NCBI RefSeq assembly: GCF_004310425.1
Contig: NZ_SIUB01000005.1
Location: 62,001 to 126,000, forward strand
From: Hansschlegelia quercus
GTDB lineage: Bacteria > Pseudomonadota > Alphaproteobacteria > Rhizobiales > Methylopilaceae
Direction: 5' to 3'
Length of the DNA stretch: 64,000 bases
The notes under the pieces are model-generated. The model saw only the letters and a list, made by a program, of their open reading frames with translations, did no database searches and was not told where the DNA came from. Made by a program: the position numbers and the translations under genes. Shown piece by piece: positions 17,585 to 26,215 of the stretch (position 1 is its first letter; each line of letters opens with the position of its first letter).

Positions 17585-18250
17585 TCAGCTCGGCGCGCGC
17601 TCCGGCCATTGGCCGGCTTCGATCTTGGAGGCCGCGATGACGGCCTGGGTGCGGCTTTCGACGCCGAGCTTGGCAAGGATCGCGGAGACATGCGCCTTCA
17701 CCGTGGCTTCCGAGACCGAAAGCTCATAAGCGATCTGCTTGTTGAGCAGGCCCTGGCTCAGCATCATCAACACGCGGACCTGCTGCGGCGTCAGCGTGCC
17801 GAGGCGCGCCGCGACCTTGGCCGCCTCGTCGTCGCCGGCCGCGCCGAGGTCGATGTCCGGCGGGGTCCATTCCTCGCCCGACAGCACGACGCGGACGGCT
17901 TCCCGCATCTTCTCGACTTCGAGCGTCTTAGGAATAAAGCCCGATGCGCCGAACTCCATGCAACGGCGGATGACCTTGGGATCTTCGTTCGCCGAGCAGA
18001 CCACAACGGGGACCGCCGGGTATTGGGCCCGGAGATACATGAGGCCGGAAAAGCCGCTGACGCCCGGCATGTTGAGGTCGAGCAGGACGAGGTCGATCGA
18101 AGAATCCGCTTCGAGCGCCTTGGAAGCCTCGTCGAAAGAGCCGGCTTCCGTGATTACGGCGGCGCCGCCCGACATGGCCTCACGCAACGCGCTACGGAAC
18201 AGCGGATGATCGTCGGCGATCAGCAGGCGGTAAGATTCGGCGGTGCTCAT
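17585..18250 (-). CDS. LuxR/NarL-family response regulator
   Basis: 221 residues. The receiver domain (about 8-125) shows LIADDHPLF, the phosphoacceptor in LVLLDLNMPGVSG and a late Lys in GFIPKTLEVEKM. A linker precedes the LuxR helix-turn-helix (about 155-212: LTPQQVRVLMMLSQGLLNKQ, then SEATVKAHVSAILAKLGV). It should bind DNA when phosphorylated. It faces the large hybrid kinase end to end; this kinase-regulator arrangement resembles the ErcS'/AgmR-type pairs of pseudomonads, which is only an analogy here. Confidence 0.93.
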   Translation of the reverse strand: MSTAESYRLLIADDHPLFRSALREAMSGGAAVITEAGSFDEASKALEADSSIDLVLLDLNMPGVSGFSGLMYLRAQYPAVPVVVCSANEDPKVIRRCMEFGASGFIPKTLEVEKMREAVRVVLSGEEWTPPDIDLGAAGDDEAAKVAARLGTLTPQQVRVLMMLSQGLLNKQIAYELSVSEATVKAHVSAILAKLGVESRTQAVIAASKIEAGQWPERAPS

Positions 18251-18364
18251 AGCTGACTCTTAATCTTGCAGACGCACGGAAGCGATGCGTTAGAACGCCT
18301 CTATTCACAAGTCGAATATACCAAAGGCAGCTTAACGCCAGCCTTAAGGGCGGAAAGTGGCCGA

Positions 18365-18832
18365 TCAGCTCCCGCGCGAACCCAGAAAATGCACGATGAT
18401 CTCGCGCTCATGGGACCGCGCGCGATGCTCGATCAGGAAGATTCCCTGCCAGGTCCCAAGCGCCAGCCGACCGTCGATGACTGGGATGGAGAGCGAAACG
18501 CCGGTCAGCATCGCCTTAACATGCGCCGGCATGTCGTCCGGCCCTTCGAGATCGTGCCGCCAGCCGGCGTCTTCCGGCGCCAGCCGCGCCAAAGCGTCGA
18601 CGAGGTCCTCGCGCACTTCCGGGCTGGCGTTCTCCTGGATGAGGAGCGACGCCGAAGTGTGCCGGACGAAGATGGTGGCGAGCCCGTCGCCGGCGTCACC
18701 CTTGCTCAAGGCGTCGGCGACTTCGCGCGTGATGTCGGTCAGGCCCGGCCCACGCGTGCGGACCGAAATGCGGGCGATGACCTGATGGTCCGCGGCGCCG
18801 GAGCGGATGTCGGTGGAAGCCATCTCATGCAT
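18365..18832 (-). CDS. YjbQ/UPF0047-family protein
   Basis: 155 residues. Recognised from GLATIFVRHTSASLLIQENA, PEVREDLVDAL, DMPAHVKAMLTGVSLSIPV and the end LGTWQGIFLIEHRA. These are the conserved blocks of the YjbQ family, some members of which have weak thiamine-phosphate synthase activity; the physiological role is unsettled. The frame runs back to 18994 into the divergent esterase gene, but the extension is not protein-like. ATG 18832 gives a normal length; ATG 18823 is also possible. Confidence 0.85.
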   Translation of the reverse strand: MHEMASTDIRSGAADHQVIARISVRTRGPGLTDITREVADALSKGDAGDGLATIFVRHTSASLLIQENASPEVREDLVDALARLAPEDAGWRHDLEGPDDMPAHVKAMLTGVSLSIPVIDGRLALGTWQGIFLIEHRARSHEREIIVHFLGSRGS

Positions 18833-18963
18833 GCTAGGGCGCATTTGCCGGCCGTCGAAGCCGCCGCGGGTTTTACCGCCCGCCCGGCTCGCGTGAAAGT
18901 CATGAAGTCCCGTTCGACGCCGAGCATGATGGCGCCTCCGAACGACGCTGGAATGAGGAACGG

Positions 18964-19917
18964 ATGTCCAAGCCGCTCGTGATCGACCCCGCATGGTTCT
19001 CCCCCGGCGCAGCGCCGAAGGAGACCGTCGCCCACGCGGAGGCGCTCATCGCCAAGGGGCGGAACGCGCCGGATATCTGGGCGCTGGGGCCTCGGGAGGT
19101 GCGCGCCCGCCGACAGCAGGGCGAGACGCCCTTCGTGATCGAGCCGCCGAGCGCGCGGGCCCAGACGATCGAGATCGATGGGCCGGGCGGCAAACTGCCC
19201 TTGAGGATCATCGCCCCGGCGCGACCGGCCGGCGCCTATCTTCACATCCACAGCGGCGGCTGGACCCTCGGCTCGGCCGATCAGGACGACCCGAGGCTGG
19301 ACCGCCTGGCCGATGAGGCCGGCCTCGCCTGCGTCTCGGTCGAGTACCGGCTCGCGCCCGAATTCCCCTACCCCGCCGCTCCTGACGACTGCGAGGCGGC
19401 GGCGCTCTGGCTCGTGCGGGAGGCCGCACCGCGCTTCGGCGTCCAGCGCCTCGCGATCGGCGGCGAATCCGCTGGCGCGAACCTCGCGGCCGTTACGCTG
19501 CTCCGCCTGCGCGACCGCCACGGCCTGACGCCGTTCTCCGCCGCGAACCTGACCGCCGGCAGCTTCGACCTCGGACTGACCCCAAGCGCGCGATGCTCAG
19601 AGAAGGACCGCCTGATCCTCAGCACGCGCGATCTCCGCCTGTTCGCGGCCGCTTACGTGCAGAACGGCCAGAGTCTCGCCGATCCCGACATCTCGCCGCT
19701 TTACGCCAATCTTGCGGGCATGCCGCCGGCCTTGTTCACCTGCGGCACGCGCGACCCGCTGATCGACGACACGCTGTTCATGGCGGCGCGCTGGACAGCG
19801 GCCGGGCGGAAGGCGGAACTGTCGATCTGGCCGGGCTCCGCCCACGTCCACACGTCGCTGCCTGAACCGAACGGAGCGGCGGCCAACGACCGGATCGTGG
19901 CCTTCCTGAAGGGGTGA
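18964..19917 (+). CDS. Alpha/beta hydrolase, hormone-sensitive-lipase-like esterase
   Basis: 317 residues. The oxyanion-hole segment reads YLHIHSGGWTLGSADQDD (HSGGW in place of the classical HGGG). The nucleophile lies in IGGESAGANLA (GxSxG), with the late Asp in GTRDPLIDD and the catalytic His in SAHVHTS. This is the family IV esterase layout, acting on acyl esters or lactones; there is no signal peptide, so it should be cytoplasmic. The divergent YjbQ gene begins 131 bp upstream. The natural substrate is unknown. Confidence 0.9.
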   Translation: MSKPLVIDPAWFSPGAAPKETVAHAEALIAKGRNAPDIWALGPREVRARRQQGETPFVIEPPSARAQTIEIDGPGGKLPLRIIAPARPAGAYLHIHSGGWTLGSADQDDPRLDRLADEAGLACVSVEYRLAPEFPYPAAPDDCEAAALWLVREAAPRFGVQRLAIGGESAGANLAAVTLLRLRDRHGLTPFSAANLTAGSFDLGLTPSARCSEKDRLILSTRDLRLFAAAYVQNGQSLADPDISPLYANLAGMPPALFTCGTRDPLIDDTLFMAARWTAAGRKAELSIWPGSAHVHTSLPEPNGAAANDRIVAFLKG

Positions 19918-19920
19918 GTC

Positions 19921-20178
19921 TCAGGCCTTGCCGGCTCCCGCGACCACGCTCAGCAGGACCCGGGCGACTTCGGCCGTCACCTTGCGGCGGTACTTGCGGT
20001 GGACCAGCTGGCCGTTGTGGTAGACGTCCTGCTCGACATAGAGGGCCTGCCCGTCCCAGCGCAGCACGTTGTCGCTCTCGACCGTCTCGAGGACCTTCAG
20101 GCCCTCAATCAGCTTCTCGTCCTGGCGCGTATCCAAAAAGCCCTCCTGTTCGTCGCAGTTTAAGGCGGCCGCCATCAT
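19921..20178 (-). CDS. Small conserved-looking hypothetical protein
   Basis: 85 residues (MMAAALNCDEQEGFLDTRQ onward) rich in charged residues, with LRWDGQALYVEQDVYHNGQL and a basic segment KYRRKVTAEVARV. The look is of a small beta-sheet protein. The upstream extension of the frame to 20343 is arginine/serine-rich and lies inside the next gene, so ATG 20178 is used. It ends 3 bases from the convergent esterase stop and follows the creatininase-family gene by 28 bases, so it is probably the last gene of that operon. I do not recognise a family. Confidence 0.6.
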   Translation of the reverse strand: MMAAALNCDEQEGFLDTRQDEKLIEGLKVLETVESDNVLRWDGQALYVEQDVYHNGQLVHRKYRRKVTAEVARVLLSVVAGAGKA

Positions 20179-20206
20179 CCGGCGGCCGGTCCTGGTTGTC
20201 GAGCGG

Positions 20207-21022
20207 TCAAAGATCCAGCGGACCCTTGCCCAGCCTCTCGAGCGGGAAACGGTGGACGTCCTGGAGCAGCTCGACGAAAGCGCGCGCGCCGTGCTCGGCG
20301 GCGGCTTCGCCGGTCTCCTTTGTCCCCGAAGCCGCATCGCCAATGGCGCCCGCCGGGTGCAGATCCTGGCTCATCCAGCCGAAGCCCGCCGGCGCGCTGG
20401 CGCGCAACTGCGCGAAGTCGCGCTCCATGTCGTAGGTCCCGGAGCGGAAGTGCTCGGCCTTATCCATCCGCACGAGCTCGTGGCGGAACGCCAGCATCAG
20501 CGACGTCTCGATCTCGCCCGCATGGATGCCGTGGCGGATCTCGTCGCCCGAGAACAGGGCGTTGGGGTAGCCCAAGCGGTGCCAGTTGGTGGTGACCGCG
20601 AGCATGCCGTGCTGGACGCGTAGCGCGCGCGCGATGACGTCGAGAACGGGGGAATTACCGCCATGGCTGTTCATCAGCACGATCTTTCGGACGCCAGCGC
20701 GCGCGACCGACGCGCCGATCTCGATCCAGGCCCGGATCACGGTCTCGGGCGAGAGCGAGAGCGTGCCCGGAAAGGCGGCATGCTCGACCGACGCCCCAAC
20801 CATCTGCATCGGCAGGAAGGTCACCGGCAGATCGTCAGGAAGCAGCCTCTCGGCGCGGGCGAGATAGCCCTCGCCGATCATCGCATCGACGCCGACCGGC
20901 AGATGCGGCCCATGCTGCTCCACGGCCGCCACCGGCAACACCGCGATCCAGCCTGACGTATTCGAGGCGGAAAATTCCTCGGTCGTCATGTCGATCCAAT
21001 GGCGGCGCGGCATCAGCGGCAT
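20207..21022 (-). CDS. Creatininase-family amidohydrolase
   Basis: 271 residues. The metal-binding residues of the family are visible: EQHGPHLPVGVD (Glu, His, Asp), the glycine loop MNSHGGN and the late glutamate in GIHAGEIETSL. Members hydrolyse small cyclic amides (creatinine, N-formamides, coenzyme or redox-cofactor precursors). ATG 21022 is chosen because it begins 31 bases after the stop of the upstream peptidase; the frame runs into that gene. It is the middle gene of a probable three-gene minus-strand operon with the pyroglutamyl peptidase, so processing of a lactam-type compound is a possibility, not a demonstration. Confidence 0.85.
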   Translation of the reverse strand: MPLMPRRHWIDMTTEEFSASNTSGWIAVLPVAAVEQHGPHLPVGVDAMIGEGYLARAERLLPDDLPVTFLPMQMVGASVEHAAFPGTLSLSPETVIRAWIEIGASVARAGVRKIVLMNSHGGNSPVLDVIARALRVQHGMLAVTTNWHRLGYPNALFSGDEIRHGIHAGEIETSLMLAFRHELVRMDKAEHFRSGTYDMERDFAQLRASAPAGFGWMSQDLHPAGAIGDAASGTKETGEAAAEHGARAFVELLQDVHRFPLERLGKGPLDL

Positions 21023-21053
21023 CGAAGGCGGTTCCGTCGTGGCGGGCGCCGCG

Positions 21054-21713
21054 TCACGCGGCAGGCCGGGTATGCCGCAGAACGGCGCGGACCGCACGCG
21101 CCATTTCGCGGAGAGGCACGGTCGGGAGCGCTTCGCCTTGGGCGGCCGGGACGCCCGCCGCTACCTGTTCGGGGAGAAGCGGCAGGTGCAGGAAGGTCGC
21201 GACGAAGCCGTCGCGTTCGCGTTCGGCCGCCTCGAGCGTGAGATAGAGCGTCTGGTTGCAGAGGTGCCCGCCCGCCTCGTCGGAGACCATCGACGGGACG
21301 CTCTCTTTTTCGATCGCAGCGACAGCGCCCTCGAGGTCCGGCCAGTTCGCGATGCGCTCGGCGAGACCGCCCTCTCTGACCGGACCGAGCGGGCCGCTAC
21401 GCCCGGCCGAGTCCGGCACGCCAAAGTCTCGGCGGTTACGAGCGATCCGTTCAAGGCAGAGCGCGGCGCGCCCCGCCGCCTGGCCCATCAAGAGAACGTG
21501 ACTTGGATTGACCCGACGAAGCGCCTTCGACAGCGCGTCTTCGATCGTCTGGGTATCGACATCAAACAGGGCGAAGCCGATGCGCCCCTGGAACTCGGAA
21601 GCGAGAATCCTGCGCCGCGCCTGGAGAAGGCGGAGCAAGGCTTCCGAGCAGTTCGGCCCGCCGTGGAACTGCCCAAATGCTGTGATGAGCAAAACCCTTG
21701 GGCGCACGGTCAA
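21054..21713 (-). CDS. Pyroglutamyl-peptidase I-like cysteine peptidase (C15)
   Basis: 219 residues from TTG 21713, for which GGAGG (21725-21729 on the plus coordinates) is placed; an earlier TTG at 21734 is in frame. The start VLLITAFGQFHGG, the Glu-containing block MGQAAGRAALCLERIA, the nucleophile in AGGHLCNQTLY and the His in FLHLPLLPEQ match the E-C-H triad of peptidase C15, which removes N-terminal pyroglutamate. Identity to characterised enzymes looks modest, so the substrate may differ. It leads the operon with the creatininase-family gene. Confidence 0.8.
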   Translation of the reverse strand: MTVRPRVLLITAFGQFHGGPNCSEALLRLLQARRRILASEFQGRIGFALFDVDTQTIEDALSKALRRVNPSHVLLMGQAAGRAALCLERIARNRRDFGVPDSAGRSGPLGPVREGGLAERIANWPDLEGAVAAIEKESVPSMVSDEAGGHLCNQTLYLTLEAAERERDGFVATFLHLPLLPEQVAAGVPAAQGEALPTVPLREMARAVRAVLRHTRPAA

Positions 21714-21832
21714 CGCTCCGCCGTCCTCCAGCAAAATTTACCGTAAAGCGAGTTCCAAGTCTCGATTATTGTAATTTGAGGTATAGATAAGGTTCGCGAA
21801 AGAGTTAAGACCACGCGTAAAGTGATCTATTG

Positions 21833-22327
21833 ATGAATAATCCTTACGCCAAAACCGTCGGCTTCGAGCTTCTGCATGCCGCCCGTCTGCACAGGGCGCG
21901 GAGCGCCCAGCTTCTAGGTGAAATCGGTTTGTTCCCTGGGCAGGAACAGGTGCTGACCCTGCTGGCGGAGGATGAGCGCACCATGGGCGATCTCGCCACC
22001 AGCCTCCGCGTGCGGCCGCCGACCGCGTCCAAGACGATCGCCCGGCTCAGCGCCCAGGGCCTCGTCGAGCGGCGCGCATCGAACGGCGACGGCCGTACCG
22101 TCCGCGTCGGCCTGACGGACGAAGGACGCGCGCGCGCGACCGCGGTCGAAGCGGTCTGGCGCGCGCTCGAGGCCGAGGCCGTCGCGGGGCTCGACCCGAA
22201 GGACCGCAAGCGTCTCCGAAAGCTGCTGCGGAAGCTCGGCCAGAACGTCTCCTCCCGCTCCATCGCAATGGACCACATCGACGAGGTCCTCGTACCGGAA
22301 TTTGAGGGCGCTTCCGAGACCGTCTGA
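21833..22327 (+). CDS. MarR-family transcriptional regulator
   Basis: 164 residues with the winged-helix core LFPGQEQVLTLLAEDE, MGDLATSLRVRPPTASKTIARL and the wing RRASNGDGRTVRVGLTDEGRA, flanked by dimerisation helices. It should be a dimeric repressor or activator responding to small ligands. ATG 21833 is preferred to TTG 21830. Divergent from the pyroglutamyl-peptidase operon across a 119-bp AT-rich gap, so it may control that operon. Confidence 0.93.
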   Translation: MNNPYAKTVGFELLHAARLHRARSAQLLGEIGLFPGQEQVLTLLAEDERTMGDLATSLRVRPPTASKTIARLSAQGLVERRASNGDGRTVRVGLTDEGRARATAVEAVWRALEAEAVAGLDPKDRKRLRKLLRKLGQNVSSRSIAMDHIDEVLVPEFEGASETV

Positions 22328-22331
22328 AGCC

Positions 22332-23027
22332 TCAGAGCCTTTCCCTAAGCTCTGCGAGACGCGCGATCTGAACGCCGGCGGCGTCGAAGTTGTTCGGGTC
22401 GAGCCACGCCTCGAGCGCCGCCTTCACGCGGGGCCACTCGTCCTCCACGATCGCAAACCACGCGGTGTCGCGGCTGCGGCCTTTGACGATCATGTGCTTG
22501 CTGAAGATTCCCTCAAATCGGAACCCCAGTCTGATCGCGGCCGCGCGCGAAGGCTCGTTGAGCGCGTCGCACTTCCACTCGTAGCGGCGGTATCCGAGAT
22601 CCTCGAAAGCATGGCGCGCCATCAGGTACATCGCCTCGGTCGCCGCTGGCGTGCGCGCGAGTTGCGGCGAAAACAGAATTGAGCCCACCTCAATGGAGCG
22701 GTGCTCAGGCTCGATCCGCATATAGGAGGCGCGCCCGACGGTGCGGCCGCTCGCGGCCTCGCGGATCGCGAGCGGCACAGTCGTGAGCGAGGCCGACGAG
22801 GCGGCGAAGTCCGCCCGCAGCGCCGCTTCGTCCGCAAACGGGCCGGTAAAGAGATAGGCGAACAGCCGCTCGGCCGCGGCCCCGCTCACTTCGGGAAAAA
22901 GATCCGCGGCGTCGCGCGCCGGATCGGTCGGACCGATGCGCACGTGGCGGCCTGTCAGAGTGATCGGCGAGGGCCGGCGCGCAGGTCCGCCCGTGACCAT
23001 AGATCCCCGCGGCAATGGCGCGCTCAT
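22332..23027 (-). CDS. GNAT-family N-acetyltransferase (RimJ/RimL type)
   Basis: 231 residues. The Acetyltransf_3 pattern is visible: LTGRHVRIGPTDPARDAADL at the N-terminus, then GRASYMRIEPEHRSIEVGSI, ARTPAATEAMYLMARHAFED and YRRYEWKCDALNEPSRAAA. The end IRLGFRFEGIFSKHMIVKGR is typical of ribosomal-protein or amino-acid N-acetyltransferases. ATG 23027 overlaps the stop of the upstream secreted protein by 4 bases (ATGA), which fixes the start. The stop lies 4 bases from the convergent MarR stop. Confidence 0.88.
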   Translation of the reverse strand: MSAPLPRGSMVTGGPARRPSPITLTGRHVRIGPTDPARDAADLFPEVSGAAAERLFAYLFTGPFADEAALRADFAASSASLTTVPLAIREAASGRTVGRASYMRIEPEHRSIEVGSILFSPQLARTPAATEAMYLMARHAFEDLGYRRYEWKCDALNEPSRAAAIRLGFRFEGIFSKHMIVKGRSRDTAWFAIVEDEWPRVKAALEAWLDPNNFDAAGVQIARLAELRERL

Positions 23028-23422
23028 AGCGGCGCCATCGGCGACCAGCCTTCGCCCGGCGAGAAGCGGGCGACCGCCCGGTTCGGCCCTTGCGCCGGGA
23101 ACGCGATCCATGCGCCGCCATCCGCCGGACAGCCGCCGAGATAGCCGAGGCCAAAGAATTCCTTGGGCCCGCTGGCGTCGGTCTTCGCCCGCGCAGTCAC
23201 CTCGGCCAGATGCGCGCGAATGTGTTCGGAGCCCTCCTTGAGCGCCTTCGCCTTCAGGAGATCGATCTGCTTCGGCGAGCATTTGTCGGCCTGCGGATGA
23301 AGCGCGATGCGCATCTTCACGTTCGAGCGACCAACCTTCGTCGCGACCTCGAACGATTTCGGCGCGGCGAGCGCCGGCGAGGCGATGGAAAGCAGGAGCA
23401 GACAGGAGAGCGTACGGCGCAT
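23024..23422 (-). CDS. Secreted hypothetical protein
   Basis: 132 residues with a clear Sec signal peptide (MRRTLSCLLLLSIASPALAA, cleavage after ALA). The mature part contains KMRIALHPQADKCSPKQIDLLKAKAL and two cysteines (DKCS, GGCPADGG) that could form a disulfide. I do not recognise the family. It is translationally coupled to the acetyltransferase gene by an ATGA overlap. Confidence 0.75.
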   Translation of the reverse strand: MRRTLSCLLLLSIASPALAAPKSFEVATKVGRSNVKMRIALHPQADKCSPKQIDLLKAKALKEGSEHIRAHLAEVTARAKTDASGPKEFFGLGYLGGCPADGGAWIAFPAQGPNRAVARFSPGEGWSPMAPL

Positions 23423-23497
23423 GAACGAGCCTCAACGCAAAGAAAAGCGGCGGACCATCAGGCCCGCCGCTTCCATAACGGTTGATCAGGTTCGGGA

Positions 23498-24070
23498 TCA
23501 AGCAGCCGAGCGGCGCTGCCCCTCATGTCGACCTTCCGCAAATTCTTCAATGATCTTCGCGTTGAAAGCCGGAATGTCGTCGGGCTTGCGGCTCGTAACG
23601 AGGCCCTTGTCGGTGACGACAGCTTCGTCGGAGACGATCGCGCCTGCGTTTGCGAGATCCGTCTGGATCGACTGGAAGCCGGTCATCTTGCGGCCCTTCA
23701 CCAGGCCCGCAGAGATGAGCACCTGCGGTCCATGGCAGATGGCGGCGACAGGTTTGCCGGCCGTGAAGAACGCCTTCGCGAAGGCCTTCGCCTTCTCGTC
23801 AACGCGCAGAGCGTCCGGATTGAAGAGGCCGCCAGGGATGAGAAGGCCGTCGAACGACGAGGGGTCAGCGGAGGACAAGTCCTGGTCCACCTTCACCGTG
23901 TCGCCCGGCTCGTCGTGCTTGAAGCCCTGGATCTCGCCTGACTTGGGGCTGACGACTGTAACGGTCGCGCCAGCATCCTTGAGAGCTTTCATCGGCTCGG
24001 TGAGCTCGACCTGCTCGAATCCGTCAGTGGCGAGAATGGCGATCTTTCGTCCGTCGAGGCGATTAGCCAT
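23498..24070 (-). CDS. DJ-1/PfpI-family protein, type 1 glutamine amidotransferase-like
   Basis: 190 residues. The nucleophile elbow AAICHGPQ and the partner loops FDGLLIPGG and SDEAVVTDKGLVTSRKPDD define the PfpI/YhbO subgroup (general stress protein 18 type). E. coli relatives repair glyoxal-modified macromolecules or act as chaperones or peptidases; which applies here is not clear. No signal peptide. It stands alone between a secreted hypothetical and a DUF2934 gene, 75 and 124 bases away, on the same strand. Confidence 0.9.
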   Translation of the reverse strand: MANRLDGRKIAILATDGFEQVELTEPMKALKDAGATVTVVSPKSGEIQGFKHDEPGDTVKVDQDLSSADPSSFDGLLIPGGLFNPDALRVDEKAKAFAKAFFTAGKPVAAICHGPQVLISAGLVKGRKMTGFQSIQTDLANAGAIVSDEAVVTDKGLVTSRKPDDIPAFNAKIIEEFAEGRHEGQRRSAA

Positions 24071-24194
24071 CGTGAGACTCCTTCTTGTTTAAGAGCGCTC
24101 GATCGGACCAAAGATCCGACCGCGCGGCGCGAAAACCGGCGCCAGCCTTCATTTGGACAACCAATAGCGCTGGCGAATGTTCCGTGTTTTGCCC

Positions 24195-24491
24195 TCAGTC
24201 CTCCCGGGTCGGGGCGTGCGGACGATCGCCCTGGTCGGTTTGCAAACCGGGAAATTCGCCGAGGTTTTCCTGCAGAAACGCTTCTTCGACAGGCTCACCG
24301 CGCTCGGCGGGAGTGACCACGCCGTCGGCGAGCGGATTCGGCTCCAGGCCCGCTTCAGGGCTCGACTCCATCCCCGCCAGTTCGCGGGCGCGCTCGAGAT
24401 AATCGTCTTCGCGTCCTGCGGGGCTTCCCGCGTCGATCCAGAGCTTCTTCGCGCGCTCGCGGAGCTTTGGGGTGATCGGGGTCTCGGACAT
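24195..24491 (-). CDS. DUF2934-domain protein
   Basis: 98 residues. The N-terminal helix pair ITPKLRERAKKLWIDAGSPAG followed by REDDYLERARELAG matches DUF2934, a short domain of unknown function common in Rhizobiales. The rest is acidic and proline-rich, probably disordered. It follows the TerB/DUF533-like gene by 68 bases on the same strand. No function is known. Confidence 0.7.
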   Translation of the reverse strand: MSETPITPKLRERAKKLWIDAGSPAGREDDYLERARELAGMESSPEAGLEPNPLADGVVTPAERGEPVEEAFLQENLGEFPGLQTDQGDRPHAPTRED

Positions 24492-24559
24492 GGGTGAACC
24501 TCGCAGGCTTCGACAGGAACTCCCCGTCGAAACCCGCGAGCGCGTCCGGAGGTTCCGGA

Positions 24560-25396
24560 TCAGCCGGCCGATACGCCGGACTGCTTGGCCTGGCTCGCCG
24601 TCCCTTCGAGATGGGCGACGAGGCCGGAATCGAGGCCGAGCTTCTCGGCCAGACGCCGGAGGAATTCCTGTTCGGACGGCGTATCGGGATCGATCGTCAA
24701 CCGCGCCGCAAGCCAGACCTCGGAGCCGAGCTCCGGTCCCCGGGCGTCGGCGGCAAGTCCATCGAGGTCGTCGGGGCGGCCGAGTTGCTCCAGCAGGAAG
24801 GTCTGCTCGTCGCCATCAGCGCCGGACGCCCTCAGGCCCTCGCGGATCTTGGAAATCTCTTCGCCGTCGATGCGCCCGTCGGCGCGTGCGGCCGCGATCA
24901 TCGCGCGCACGAGCAGCAGGCCGAGGCTCTGCTCCTCGTTCGGGGAGTTGGGTTGGAACGGCGTCTCCGCCGGGGGCGGCGCGATCGGCACCGGCCCAGC
25001 CTGCGGCGTCGGCTGCGACGGCGCGGATTGCGTCTGCTGATAGTTCTGCCACGCTTTGTAAGCGAGCCCGCCGAGGATCGCGAGGCCGCCGAGCTGCATG
25101 GCCGAGCCGCCGAGCGCAGGTCCTTTGCTCTTTCCGCCGCCGAGCAGGACGGAGGCGAGCGTGCCCGCGATAGCGCCGCCGGCTACTCCGCCGAGCTTCC
25201 CGCGCGCCAGATCCTGGACCTGGGAGAGGATGTCGCCGGCCCCGCCGCTGGAGGGCGGGCTCCCGTAATCGTTACCTCGACTGCCTCCATAGCCGCCGGA
25301 TTCGCCCGGCCGGCCATGTGATCTGGTGGGTGCGGGAGAACCGAACGCTCCGCCTGAGCCGAGCAGTTGGTCCAAGATTTTCTTGGCGTCGATCAT
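24560..25396 (-). CDS. DUF533/YebE-like protein with TerB-type C-terminal domain
   Basis: 278 residues. A short helix (MIDAKKILDQLLGSG) and a Gly/Ser-rich linker are followed by a glycine-rich hydrophobic segment (about 75-125; LGGVAGGAIAGTLASVLLGG), a proline-rich spacer and a helical domain (about 160-275) with AMIAAARADGRIDGEEISKI, the TerB-like signature. This is the YebE/DUF533 layout. Members are envelope-associated and of unknown biochemical function. Confidence 0.8.
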   Translation of the reverse strand: MIDAKKILDQLLGSGGAFGSPAPTRSHGRPGESGGYGGSRGNDYGSPPSSGGAGDILSQVQDLARGKLGGVAGGAIAGTLASVLLGGGKSKGPALGGSAMQLGGLAILGGLAYKAWQNYQQTQSAPSQPTPQAGPVPIAPPPAETPFQPNSPNEEQSLGLLLVRAMIAAARADGRIDGEEISKIREGLRASGADGDEQTFLLEQLGRPDDLDGLAADARGPELGSEVWLAARLTIDPDTPSEQEFLRRLAEKLGLDSGLVAHLEGTASQAKQSGVSAG

Positions 25397-25470
25397 CGGA
25401 GCGGTTCCTCATAGACGGCCTTTGACCGTCCGGAGGTAGTGTCCGCCAGCGCCAGCGCCAGAGACGCGGC

Positions 25471-26121
25471 TCAGCGCGCCTTCAGCGCGGAGGCTTCGGA
25501 CGCCAGCGCTTTGATCGCCGCCCAGTCGCCGCTTTCGATCGCCTGCTGCGGCGCGACCCAGGAACCGCCGCAACACACCACGTTCTTAATTGCGAGGTAG
25601 TCGCGGACGTTGCCCATGTCGATGCCGCCGGTCGGCACGAAATGAAGCTCCGGAAGCGGGGCGACCAGCGACTTCAGGAACGGCGCGCCGCCCGCGGGGC
25701 CGGCGGGAAAGAATTTCGCGAAGGTTACGCCGCGCTCGGCGAGGTGCATCGCTTCCGACGCTGTCGAGCAGCCCGGCAGATAGGGAATCGGCGCCTCGCC
25801 GCCCGCAGCCAGAAGGCGCGAGCTCGAACCGGGACTGACAAGGAAGGCCGCGCCGGCGGCGATCGCCTTCTGGACGTGCTCGGGCTCGAGGATGGTGCCC
25901 GCTCCAACCGTCACGCCTTCGACCTCGTTGACGATCGCCGTCAGCACGTCGAGCGCCTGGGGCGTTCGCATCGTGATCTCGAGCACAGTCAGGCCGCCGT
26001 CCCGTAACGCCTTCGCAGTCTCGACGCCGCTCTGAACGTCATTGAAGGTCAGAACGGGGATCACCGGGACCTGCGCCAGAATGGCGGCGAGGCGTTCCGT
26101 CTTGGCGAGAGTGAACGACAT
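25471..26121 (-). CDS. eda: 2-dehydro-3-deoxy-phosphogluconate (KDPG/KHG) aldolase
   Basis: 216 residues. Visible active-site features: Glu in LTVLEITMRTPQ, VGAGTI, FLVSPG, the Schiff-base lysine in FAKFFPAGPAGG and the phosphate-binding FVPTGGI. It cleaves KDPG to pyruvate and glyceraldehyde 3-phosphate in the Entner-Doudoroff pathway. ATG 26121 is used because the upstream 22 codons of the frame are basic and not conserved-looking. The nearby GlcNAc genes are on the other strand; no edd is in the window. Confidence 0.92.
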   Translation of the reverse strand: MSFTLAKTERLAAILAQVPVIPVLTFNDVQSGVETAKALRDGGLTVLEITMRTPQALDVLTAIVNEVEGVTVGAGTILEPEHVQKAIAAGAAFLVSPGSSSRLLAAGGEAPIPYLPGCSTASEAMHLAERGVTFAKFFPAGPAGGAPFLKSLVAPLPELHFVPTGGIDMGNVRDYLAIKNVVCCGGSWVAPQQAIESGDWAAIKALASEASALKAR

Positions 26122-26215
26122 GGAGTCTCCCGTGAGGACCTTCGTCTTTCGGCGAACGTCCTTCCGCTTCGGGGAGGCTCGAGTCAAGCGGCGGACGGGT
26201 CCGCGGCCTGCGATG

